A stretch of 64,000 bases of DNA from Desulfobacterales bacterium (lineage in GTDB: Bacteria > Desulfobacterota > Desulfobacteria > Desulfobacterales > JAHEIW01). The translations under genes were made by a program, and so were the position numbers. The DNA lies in assembly GCA_030066985.1 (NCBI GenBank), contig JASJAN010000015.1:1-64000 (forward strand). Direction: 5' to 3'. The notes below the pieces were generated by a model that saw only the letters and a list, made by a program, of their open reading frames with translations, made no database searches and was not told where the DNA came from. Below, in pieces: positions 42,985-51,373 of the stretch (positions are counted from its first letter, which is position 1; every line of letters starts with the position of its first letter).

Positions 42985-44085
42985 CTAAACCAGCAGATGC
43001 TCATTCCCAAGACGCACACGGGTTAACCCGGCATCCCGGGCGGCCTGCAGACATTCTGTCGCCAGCGCTGTTGAGGTTATAGGCAAATCGGACATTAGGA
43101 ATTGAGGGTGAAAGGCCAGCAGATTGAAGGGAATGTCGGGGTTGATCCCGGTGATGAACTCGGCAATTGCGGCAATCTCCTGCGGATCGATATACCCCGG
43201 CATCAGCAGAGTGCTGGCAACCAGCAGCGGCGGAACCGGCCGCTGTGAGATTTTTTCAGCTGCGCGCCTAAAGTTGTCCAGTGTGGGCTGCTGGGAAACA
43301 CCGGTGAGCACCCTGTGCAGCACCGGGTCCCAGGCTTTAAGATCAAACTTAACACAGCCGCCGGTTTCCAGTGCCATTTCCATCATCTGATCGAGCCGAT
43401 TCGGACTGAGGGAGCCATTGGTTTCCCAGCAGATTCGCAAAATCCGCTCAGCGCCTTTTTGCCGCGCCAGCTTTGACGCTTTCAAAGAAAAGGGCATCTG
43501 CGGAGCAGGATCGCCGCCGAAATAGCAAATACAGGAGGTCCGTTCATCCACATCTGCAACCAAATCCTCAACTGTTTGAAAAGGCGCTGCCAAAGTTTGG
43601 TTGCGAAAATGCCAGTTCTGGCAAAACAGGCAGTTTAATGAGCAGCCCTGGAAAAAAACCGCCAGATTTTTATAGCCGGTTTCGGGGCCGCGTCGATAAG
43701 CATAGTCGGGAAAGCCGCATCCGGTACCGCCGGCGCATACCCGGTCCGCCACGCAATTGGTCGGCAGGGGATCATGATACCAGGACAGTTTGCCGTTGGT
43801 GGAAGTGGCGCCCACCAAATGGCCATTTTCATTGCGCCGCAAGCCGCAGTATCCGATGTCATTTTCAGGTATGCGGCAGCAATTGGCGCAAACCCGGCAG
43901 AGCACACCCTCCGGATCGTCCGGGGGAGCAGGCGGCAGTCCGAATTCCAGCCGGCTCTGGCGGTGAACTTCGGCGGCAATTTCCAGCGCCTCCTTTGGCC
44001 GTCGGCGAATGCAGTTAAGACAGAGTCCCAGGGCTTTGGATATCTCCGGCGACTTCCGTTGGCATAAGGTGCAGTAGGCCATCAT
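42985..44085 (-). CDS. Radical SAM protein, PFL-activase-like (AmmeMemoRadiSam-type)
   Basis: A 366-aa protein. The radical SAM CX3CX2C is GCSLNCLFCQNW near residue 155, followed by CYFGGDPAPQ, RICWETNGSLS and KFDLKAWDPVLHRVLTGV. Before it lie extra Cys groups: CTLCQRKSP, LCLNCIRRR, and CRVCANCCRIPENDIGYCGL, which could hold zinc or more Fe-S clusters. The usual MEMO and AMMECR1 partners are not adjacent. GGAAAGA precedes ATG 44085. Substrate unknown. Confidence 0.82.
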   Translation of the reverse strand: MMAYCTLCQRKSPEISKALGLCLNCIRRRPKEALEIAAEVHRQSRLEFGLPPAPPDDPEGVLCRVCANCCRIPENDIGYCGLRRNENGHLVGATSTNGKLSWYHDPLPTNCVADRVCAGGTGCGFPDYAYRRGPETGYKNLAVFFQGCSLNCLFCQNWHFRNQTLAAPFQTVEDLVADVDERTSCICYFGGDPAPQMPFSLKASKLARQKGAERILRICWETNGSLSPNRLDQMMEMALETGGCVKFDLKAWDPVLHRVLTGVSQQPTLDNFRRAAEKISQRPVPPLLVASTLLMPGYIDPQEIAAIAEFITGINPDIPFNLLAFHPQFLMSDLPITSTALATECLQAARDAGLTRVRLGNEHLLV

Positions 44086-44096
44086 TCTTTCCAAAT

Positions 44097-44145
44097 AATC
44101 AGAGGTCAGAAGGCAGATGACAGAAGGCAGAAGTCGTATGTCAGC
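44097..44145. repeat. Direct NNNCAGA heptad array
   Basis: Seven consecutive 7-mers, five of them NNNCAGA and two degenerate, just upstream of the radical SAM start. On the other strand they read TCTGNNN, the unit of the arrays at 29304 and 58859. Confidence 0.8.
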
Positions 44146-44380
44146 GCTTTTATCATCTGTCCTGAATTATACTTAAATTGACAGAATCGGAAAGTGAGTC
44201 AAGACTTCGTTTGGCGCAATGATATCACAGCTTAATAGGAGTCTACCAGAGTTTAGATCCGTTTATATTATCTGTAATTTTTTTGGACGGAATATCTTGC
44301 AGACAGGCGTAACAAATCCACAATAAAAGGGAATTGGTGGTTCAGGCACGAAATCTAAAAAGAGAATCAACTGTATAATT

Positions 44381-44557
44381 TTGAGATGTGATTACGAAAT
44401 CTATCCAACCCGCGACACCTATCGCATCAAGTCCTTTGATGGCCCGTTCAAGGATATCTTCGAACTTGATTTAGTACCGGATCAGCATTTATTTGAGTTC
44501 GCAAGATCAGGTTTGAGTTTAAGCAGTTTGCAGCGGACTCGCGATCGTCTTCGATAA
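44381..44557 (+). CDS. Possible 58-aa protein or gene remnant
   Basis: A TTG-initiated frame with protein-like text (YEIYPTRDTYRIKSFDG, LVPDQHLFEFARSG). No ATG and no ribosome site, so it may be a leftover of a longer gene. It lies in a 500-base gap that otherwise shows nothing. Confidence 0.3.
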   Translation: MRCDYEIYPTRDTYRIKSFDGPFKDIFELDLVPDQHLFEFARSGLSLSSLQRTRDRLR

Positions 44558-44581
44558 TACCAATTTATTATTAAGAGGGTG

Positions 44582-44965
44582 TCAAGTCCCAGATTCAGGG
44601 CCCTTCAGCTTCCGCTTTTTGAACACTGGCACGTAGGTGCCAGGGGGGATGTCGATGCGAACCGAGTCGTTTTTACCGGCGTCCCGGTAATAACGCTCCA
44701 ATACCCGCCGCAGTATGTCGGCCTGTATGCTTACGATAGGGTCGATATTGCGGTCGTAGTCCGCGTCTCGGCCGAATACCTTCGCCGCAACGGCTTCATC
44801 TTTTATTTCACGGGCTTTACCGGCCAGGTTCTGGTTCACAATATATTTTAATATGGCTGTTTGCTGCGGCGTGGCGTGAAAATCCGGACTGGCCAGCATG
44901 TGCTCGAGCTGGCTAATGATGTCGTTTTTAGTGGGTGGGGGCAGCTCTCGGCCCTGTTTCGCCAT
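44582..44965 (-). CDS. Stand-alone copy of a domain usually N-terminal in TPR or cyclase proteins
   Basis: A 127-aa soluble protein: LEHMLASPDFHATPQQTAIL, YIVNQNLAGKAREIKDEAV, VFGRDADYDRNIDPIVSIQA and VRIDIPPGTYVPVF. This pattern is familiar as the N-terminal module of large TPR/adenylate-cyclase-like proteins, where it looks like a DNA-binding or signalling input domain. Here it ends ten residues later, so it is solitary or truncated. GGAAA precedes ATG 44965. Confidence 0.6.
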   Translation of the reverse strand: MAKQGRELPPPTKNDIISQLEHMLASPDFHATPQQTAILKYIVNQNLAGKAREIKDEAVAAKVFGRDADYDRNIDPIVSIQADILRRVLERYYRDAGKNDSVRIDIPPGTYVPVFKKRKLKGPESGT

Positions 44966-45702
44966 AAATAAATTTCCAGAAGGAGCCTTGCACCCTGCTG
45001 AATAGCTCACAAAAGTGCAAAAATTAAAATGGTCATACTATTAAATTAAAATATTAGAAGATGCGTCTTTTAAGCATTACAGGTATCAGTGTTCCCCTCT
45101 TCGCCATTAAGGCTGCGCAGGTCTGGAAGGTGTCAGGAATCCCGATGTTTGCTAATATAACTTTCTGAATGATCTCCATCAATCTTACTGAATCATGAAA
45201 TCCGATTGTGCAAACGCCTGTTTTAAAAAACAAATTAATGAACGCTCCACTATGAGCTTCGGAAAATATTCATTAGATATATTATGTCTATTTCTAACTA
45301 AATAAGAGATATATTATAGGTTTTTCAAATTAAATTTCAAGTCATGGATATGGCGTATAGGGATAAAACGCTTTTGTCCTGTTATTTCGTGAGAATCATT
45401 TCCCCTTAATACCATTTGTTTATCCTAAATTTAGTACACGGTCCTCAAGATATCATTTAAAGATAGATGTCAAAATAGGCCAAATATTTTCTGACTTTTG
45501 TTAGCATGGAATATAGTGTTACTATTTTGAGCGCTGCGAATCCGTCAAACCCAATAATACCGGTTTCTTTTAGAAAACCATTATTTCACAGGCACTTATT
45601 AACAGTCAGCTAAGTAACAAAATTAATTATGGCCATATGCAACGGGTCTATTCCAAATTTAACCGATCTAAAATTGTTAATCATGACTGAAGGGAGTTTA
45701 AT
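44966..45702. other. Gene-free gap, 737 bases
   Basis: AT-rich throughout with no supported frame, array or strong hairpin. It separates divergent genes and must carry the promoter of the betaine-transporter operon; I cannot pick one with confidence. Confidence 0.4.
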
Positions 45703-47283
45703 ATGGAAGAAAAGCCTGCACGCGTAGATCATGTCCTGATGTGGCCCGGTATTGTTATCACAGGCGTACTCGGGCTGTTGCTGTCCATTTTCCCCGAATC
45801 GGGGAAAGCGGTTGTTGATGTGTTATTCGCCGGCATAACACACAATTTCAAATGGCTGTTTCTGCTTTTCGGCATTTTTTGCGTTATCGTGCTTATCTGG
45901 CTTGCATCCTCGAGGTGGGGCACTATCAAACTCGGTGATCCCGACGACGAGCCTGAATTTTCAACCTATTCCTGGGTGGCCATGATATTTTGTGCCGGTA
46001 TCGGGATTGCCATTGTCTACTGGGCATTTATCGAGCCAGTTTACTACCTGAATGCCAGCATGCTCCATGCGGACCCGGACAAACAAAAGGGACTCATAGG
46101 TGAGCTGGCGGGCATGTATGGGCAGTTCCACTGGGGGATAACACCGTGGGCCATTTATGCCCTTCCAACATTTCCAATTGCCTATGCCATCCATGTTAAA
46201 AAGGTGCCGGCCCTGCGCCTGAGCGCAGCCTGTCGTGGCATCATCGGCAAGCATGCTGATGGATTGTTTGGAAAATTAATCGATATAATCGTTATTTTCG
46301 CCATGATCGGCGGTGTCGCCACAAGTCTTGGCCTTGCAGTGCCGCTTGGAACGGCACTGGTTTCCAAAATGACAGGGCTGGCTGAAACCTTCGCCTTGCA
46401 GGTGACGGTTTTGATCATCTGGACGACGCTGTTCACCATTACAGTTTGGGCCGGGCTTAAAAAAGGCATCTCAAAGCTTGCCGACATCAATACCTATATC
46501 GCTTTTTTCTTGCTGCTTTATGTATTTGTCATCGGGCCGACAACGTTTATCCTGAATACATGGTGCAACAGCCTTGGGCTGATGCTCAGCGAGTATTTTA
46601 GACTGAGCCTCTGGACAGATCCTATTTCAAACGGTGGTTTTCCTGAAACCTGGACAGTCATCTACTGGGCCTGGTGGGTCGCCTATGCCCCCTTGATGGG
46701 ACTTTTCGTTGCGCGCATATCGAGGGGCCGAACCATCCGTCAGGTCGTGTTGGGCGAGTTGATCTGGGGAAGTCTGGGGTGCTGGGTCTTTTTTGCCGTT
46801 TGGGGCGGATATTCCATCCACCTGCAAACTTCCGGGGGCCTCGATGTCTATGCCATCCTGAAAGAATCCAACTGGTCCAATCATGTGACCATTGTGGCCA
46901 TTCTCGACACTCTGCCGGGCGCATCATATATATTTATTCCGGCATTTACGATTTTATGCTCCATTTTTCTGGCAACCACGATAAACTCTGCTGCCTATAC
47001 ATTATCTTCCCAGGTAACTACAGAGCTGGCCGGTGACCAGGAACCGCCCAGATGGAACAGGACGCTCTGGGGGCTGCTACTGGCCCTGCTTGCGCTGGGG
47101 CTTCTTTCGATCGGCGCATTAAAGGCAGTTGCCCTTTGTTCACTCGCTGTGGCATTGCCCTTGATCCCGGTCCTTATTCTCATGATGTTTTCAATGATGA
47201 AATGGATCAAAGAGGATTACGGGGACATTTTAAAAGTGCGTGTCGACGCGTTACCATATGAAAAAATAAAACCTGTAGAATGA
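45703..47283 (+). CDS. BCCT-family betaine/choline/carnitine transporter
   Basis: A 526-aa inner-membrane carrier with twelve helices. YSWVAMIFCAGIGIAIVYWA and the Trp-rich YWAWWVAYAPLMGLFVARIS are BCCT signatures, the latter lining the substrate site for trimethylammonium compounds. AGGGAG precedes the ATG. The short C-terminal tail suggests uptake not controlled by a long osmosensor tail. The two genes that follow (Fe-S protein, MetF) suggest uptake for methyl-group catabolism rather than only osmoprotection. Confidence 0.88.
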   Translation: MEEKPARVDHVLMWPGIVITGVLGLLLSIFPESGKAVVDVLFAGITHNFKWLFLLFGIFCVIVLIWLASSRWGTIKLGDPDDEPEFSTYSWVAMIFCAGIGIAIVYWAFIEPVYYLNASMLHADPDKQKGLIGELAGMYGQFHWGITPWAIYALPTFPIAYAIHVKKVPALRLSAACRGIIGKHADGLFGKLIDIIVIFAMIGGVATSLGLAVPLGTALVSKMTGLAETFALQVTVLIIWTTLFTITVWAGLKKGISKLADINTYIAFFLLLYVFVIGPTTFILNTWCNSLGLMLSEYFRLSLWTDPISNGGFPETWTVIYWAWWVAYAPLMGLFVARISRGRTIRQVVLGELIWGSLGCWVFFAVWGGYSIHLQTSGGLDVYAILKESNWSNHVTIVAILDTLPGASYIFIPAFTILCSIFLATTINSAAYTLSSQVTTELAGDQEPPRWNRTLWGLLLALLALGLLSIGALKAVALCSLAVALPLIPVLILMMFSMMKWIKEDYGDILKVRVDALPYEKIKPVE

Positions 47284-47311
47284 TACAGACAAAAATTTTA
47301 AGGAGAAAAAT

Positions 47312-48130
47312 ATGAATTACGCCAAAACATTGAAGGCCTCATCGGCCATCCTGAAAAAAGCCAAGGAATTCGGGGCGACATTGGCCGGCTTTGCCAATGT
47401 TGAGGAGCTTAAGCGTGCCCCGTCCTCTACCTTTGCACCCCAGATGCCTGATGCCGGCAAAGGTATCGGCACCCGCACCCGGGAAGGTAAGTCGGGGCTT
47501 AAACCGGGAGAAGTTGAATGGCCGTCGAATGCTGAAACAGTGCTCGTCATCGCGGTGGAACATCCGGCAGACAAACCCGAAATGGACTGGTGGTTTGGAA
47601 GGGTTGATCCGCCCGGCAACCGCGTGCTGGCAAAAACGGTCAAGGCACTTTGCCCCTGGATAACAGAGACATATGGTATCGATACGTTTCATTTGCCCTA
47701 TCATGTCGAAAAAGGCGGCATCTACTTGAAGGATGCAGCGGTAATGGCCGGATTAGGGTGTATCGGCAAGAGCAACATCCTTGTCACACCCGAGTACGGC
47801 CCCCGGATACGGCTCAGGGCGCTGACGCTCTCCGAGTCTTTTCCATCCACGGGACCGAGTCCGTTCAATCCCTGCGCCATATGTGACGGGCTATGCCGAA
47901 AAGCATGCCCCCAAAACGCTTTTGGGGAAATGATCTATCAAGCAGAAGATTATAATCAGGATATCCTGCCGGGTCGGGATGGGAATTTCAGCCGGCCCGT
48001 TTGTGGTGTTCAGATGGACATCGATAACGACGAGGCCGTCGAGCAGGACGTCGAGAGCTTTGAAGAGCCCGTCAAAGTCATAAAATATTGCCGGAAGTGC
48101 GAACTAACCTGTCCGGTAGGCAAGCGTTAA
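47312..48130 (+). CDS. [4Fe-4S] oxidoreductase, QueG/reductive-dehalogenase-like
   Basis: A 272-aa protein. GIYLKDAAVMAGLGCIGKSN and YGPRIRLRALTLSE match the cobalamin-side core of QueG-like and dehalogenase-like proteins. Two cluster motifs follow: CAICDGLCRKACP (near residue 189) and YCRKCELTCPVGK at the C-terminus. Lengths fit the short family without a HEAT domain. TAAGGAG precedes the ATG, 28 nt after the transporter. Probably an electron carrier for the one-carbon pathway of this operon; the partner is inferred. Confidence 0.75.
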   Translation: MNYAKTLKASSAILKKAKEFGATLAGFANVEELKRAPSSTFAPQMPDAGKGIGTRTREGKSGLKPGEVEWPSNAETVLVIAVEHPADKPEMDWWFGRVDPPGNRVLAKTVKALCPWITETYGIDTFHLPYHVEKGGIYLKDAAVMAGLGCIGKSNILVTPEYGPRIRLRALTLSESFPSTGPSPFNPCAICDGLCRKACPQNAFGEMIYQAEDYNQDILPGRDGNFSRPVCGVQMDIDNDEAVEQDVESFEEPVKVIKYCRKCELTCPVGKR

Positions 48131-48157
48131 CCTTTAAAATTTGATCGGGAAGCGACC

Positions 48158-49729
48158 ATGCTGCACACATTCAAGGACGATATGCAGAATCCATCAAAAT
48201 TCATGGTGACCCTGGAACTGGTCCCCGGGACTCAACCGACACGCCGCAAGCTGGATACAGTTCTTAAAATTGCCGCCGACGCCCTTAAAGACGGACGGGT
48301 GTCCGCCCTTTCCATCACGGACAATCCCGGCGGCAATCCGGCCTTGGCACCGGATGCATTGGGCGTTGAAATCATTGGTATGGGGATGGATGCCATCGTT
48401 CATTTTACCTGTCGTGACATCAATCGGGGCGGTATGCAAAGCCGCGCCCTGCAACTGGCCATGGTGGGGATGCACAACATTTTAGCACTCAGTGGAGACT
48501 ATACCAGCTCAGGCGGGGAACAGGGCACGCCAGTGTTTGATCTGGATTCGGTGAGTCTGATCTGCATGCTGAATATGCTCAAGCAAACCCAGGAATTAAA
48601 GGATCCGAAAGACCTGATTATCGGCTGTGCTGTTTCGCCGTTCAAATACACTGAGGCTGAGGTGTGGGCCCAGTATGCCAAAATGAGCAAAAAATTAGCT
48701 GCTGGCGCAGATTACGTCATCACCCAGCTTGGATTTGATGTGCGCAAATTTGAGGAACTCATCCGTGTTCAAAAACAGATGGGCTGTTCGGTGCCGACCC
48801 TGGCATCCTTATATGTGCTGACACCCGGGGCTGCCCGCATGATGAATCAGGGAAAGATCCCCGGCTGTGTGGTATCGGATGAGCTTCTCCAAAAGGTAAC
48901 CTCGGAATGGCAAAACAAAGAAGAGGGCCGCCAGGCTGCCCTGGAGAGAGCAGCGCGGCTGGGGGTTGTCCTTAAGGGCCTTGGTTACCGCGGCGTTCAT
49001 ATTGGTGGGCTTGACCAAAGCTTTGACCGCGTCGCCTGGATACTAGATCGAATGGAGGCCATTGAAGATCGTTGGCGTGAATTTTTGCCGGAATTCAACT
49101 ATGCCAATCCCTACGGCTACTATGCCTATCCCCGCCAATCGACAGAGCATGACCAACCGGCAAACCCGCTTCAAACGAAACAACCAATTTCAATAGCGGA
49201 AAGATTTCTGTTTGGTGTGATGCAAAAAATGCACGATCTATTCTTCAGTTTTGATTCTGCATGTAGATTCTTGCTCAGGCCGTTGGCTCGTGGGCTGGAT
49301 AAAAACCGTTTCGGCCGAGCATTGATGCATGTGATGGAACACCCTGTTAAAATATTGCTTTTTTCCTGCCAAAGGTGTGGAGACTGCGGGCTGCAGCACC
49401 TGGCCTTCCAGTGCCCCGAGTCCGGTTGCCCCAAACATACCCGCAACGGTGCCTGCGGCGGCAGTCTCAACGGTAAATGCGAGGTACGCCCCGAGCAACT
49501 ATGCGTGTGGGTAAGAGCCTATCGGCGCTGGTCAAACACGGGACAAACCCAGGAAATGTTCAGTGATTTTGTGCCGCCCCGTATGTGGGAACTGAACCAT
49601 TCCTCTTCCTGGCTCAATTTTCACCTTGGCCGAGACCACCAGACAGCCTCAAGCAAGATCGCTCCTTATTACGGCCCAGTCACCTGTCGTTTGGAAACCG
49701 ACAGTCATAATGCACACAATAAACATTGA
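48158..49729 (+). CDS. metF: Methylenetetrahydrofolate reductase with MetV-like zinc C-terminus
   Basis: A 523-aa enzyme. Residues 1-315 form the MetF barrel (VTLELVPGTQPTRRKLDTV, ITDNPGGNPALAPDALG, HNILALSGDYTSSGG). Residues 395-523 form an MTHFR_C domain with CQRCGDCGLQHLAFQCPESG and CPKHTRNGACGGSLNGKCEV, resembling acetogen MetV as a fusion. It interconverts methylene- and methyl-tetrahydrofolate. It starts 27 nt after the Fe-S gene, so one transcript with transporter and Fe-S protein is likely. Confidence 0.85.
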   Translation: MLHTFKDDMQNPSKFMVTLELVPGTQPTRRKLDTVLKIAADALKDGRVSALSITDNPGGNPALAPDALGVEIIGMGMDAIVHFTCRDINRGGMQSRALQLAMVGMHNILALSGDYTSSGGEQGTPVFDLDSVSLICMLNMLKQTQELKDPKDLIIGCAVSPFKYTEAEVWAQYAKMSKKLAAGADYVITQLGFDVRKFEELIRVQKQMGCSVPTLASLYVLTPGAARMMNQGKIPGCVVSDELLQKVTSEWQNKEEGRQAALERAARLGVVLKGLGYRGVHIGGLDQSFDRVAWILDRMEAIEDRWREFLPEFNYANPYGYYAYPRQSTEHDQPANPLQTKQPISIAERFLFGVMQKMHDLFFSFDSACRFLLRPLARGLDKNRFGRALMHVMEHPVKILLFSCQRCGDCGLQHLAFQCPESGCPKHTRNGACGGSLNGKCEVRPEQLCVWVRAYRRWSNTGQTQEMFSDFVPPRMWELNHSSSWLNFHLGRDHQTASSKIAPYYGPVTCRLETDSHNAHNKH

Positions 49730-50232
49730 TGCCGGGCGCTCACTACCTGAATTAAAGAGGTGATTATGGGCAGAAACACCTTAAAAATTTACCACCATTC
49801 CGAATCATTTTTACATTCTATATTAGGCTGCAATACTCACGTTGGCCAAATTGTGGACTTCGGCTATGCTGGTGCAATCTCAAAAAGCCGAAATTTTCCA
49901 GGTTAGCAAAAGAAATATAATAAATCAGAAAATTATGGATAAGTGGGGCAATGTTAAAATTGCATTGCCCCGTGCTTATTAGGCATACAGATTTTCGATC
50001 CACCTCATTGCTTCAATGTAGGTCATCACCCCGTTTCTCGCCCGGTTAGGCTTCTTGAGACTATAAATTTTGTCTATGGTCATAGTTTCATTCAAAATCT
50101 AAACGGACACGATATGCCCGGGGAATAATGCAGAGAACATAAAAGAAAGTTCTTGCCCAACCATTTAGTTTTTATGTAGAACAGCTGGCAAAAATAATGT
50201 TGGAAATATGAATATATCAGGAAAGGAAAAAG
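49730..50232. other. Gene-free gap, 503 bases
   Basis: A 46-codon frame near 49766 has no homologous look. No terminator or array recognised. AT-rich near 50180-50220 before the flavoprotein start. Confidence 0.4.
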
Positions 50233-50805
50233 ATGAAAGCTATCGCATTCAACGGCAGCGCTCGCAAAGACGGCAATACAGCCATTATGACTCGCTGGGT
50301 TTTTGATGAATTGGAAAAGGAAGGCATCGAAACTGAGCTCTACCAATTGAAAGGCAAGCAGATCAACGGCTGCATCGCCTGTTACAAATGTTTTGAAAAT
50401 AAAGATCAGCGATGCGCAGTGAAAAAAGATGATTTAAACGAATGCATTGAAAAGATGCTTGCTGCGGACTCGATCATTCTCGCCTCCCCGGTTTACTTTT
50501 CGAATGTAACGTCTCAAATCAAAGCTTTAATCGATCGAGCCGGGATGACAGCTATCGCTAATAATGCCATGTTTCGTCGCAAACTGGGGGCCTCAGTCGT
50601 TGTTGCACGCCGAGGTGGTGCCAGCCACACCTTCGCCTCATTGAACAACTTTTTCTTCATTAGCCAGATGATCGTGCCCGGTTCGAATTATTGGAATATG
50701 GGCTTTGGTCGCGATAAAGGTGATGTCGAAAAGGACAAAGAGGCCCAGGGCACTATGCGAACACTGGGACAGAACATGGCTTGGCTTCTAAAGCAGATTC
50801 AATAA
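50233..50805 (+). CDS. Iron-sulfur flavoprotein, NADPH-dependent FMN reductase family
   Basis: A 190-aa flavodoxin-like protein. AFNGSARKDGNTAIMT binds the FMN phosphate; GCIACYKCFENKDQRCAVKK supplies Cys for a [4Fe-4S] cluster as in Methanosarcina ISF; LASPVYFSNVTSQIKALIDR contacts FMN. It would transfer electrons in anaerobic metabolism or reduce O2/peroxide. AGGAAAGGAAAAAG precedes the ATG. It is a single gene. Confidence 0.88.
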   Translation: MKAIAFNGSARKDGNTAIMTRWVFDELEKEGIETELYQLKGKQINGCIACYKCFENKDQRCAVKKDDLNECIEKMLAADSIILASPVYFSNVTSQIKALIDRAGMTAIANNAMFRRKLGASVVVARRGGASHTFASLNNFFFISQMIVPGSNYWNMGFGRDKGDVEKDKEAQGTMRTLGQNMAWLLKQIQ

Positions 50806-51373
50806 TTGTGTCTGTGGGCCAGATATTTTCAGGTATATAAATTGGATTATTCTGGTAAAAACAACACATCATTATCAATTTCGTGAAAAAGGGGCGGAGA
50901 GAAATAGAAATTCGCTCCTTCTTTTATTTTCTATATTACCACACTTCCATCATATCAGTTGAGGCCAGCATTAGATTCGATTGTCCGATGCCGGTTTTTC
51001 AAATATTATAAATCCAAGATCCAGCCTGGAAATTTTAGGATTGGCAAATGAAATGTACAAAAATTTTTGTAGTGTTCCAAAGATTCGCATCAGGAACGGA
51101 ATCTACAATCTGATATCCTTCCAAGTAGCTTAGATTGGGAATAGTAAGGCAAAAACACCATGGTATTTGATTCAATTGAAATGTATCTAACATGAAACCC
51201 TTATCACGGATAAAGGTCCACTTCATTGTTTTTTTCATAATCCCGTCTGCATAAATCTCGAACTGAAAGCCAGTTGAAATGTACTGAAAAAAAAGTTAAT
51301 CTGTGCGCATTCAAACGAGGAATAATGAATAAAATACTTTTTAGAATTAGGTGGAATAAGAAAGAAGAAATCC
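50806..51373. other. Gene-free gap, 568 bases
   Basis: Weak minus-strand frames at 51035-51426 have low-complexity text and no sites. AT-rich. The promoter of the giant kinase gene is presumably here. Confidence 0.4.
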
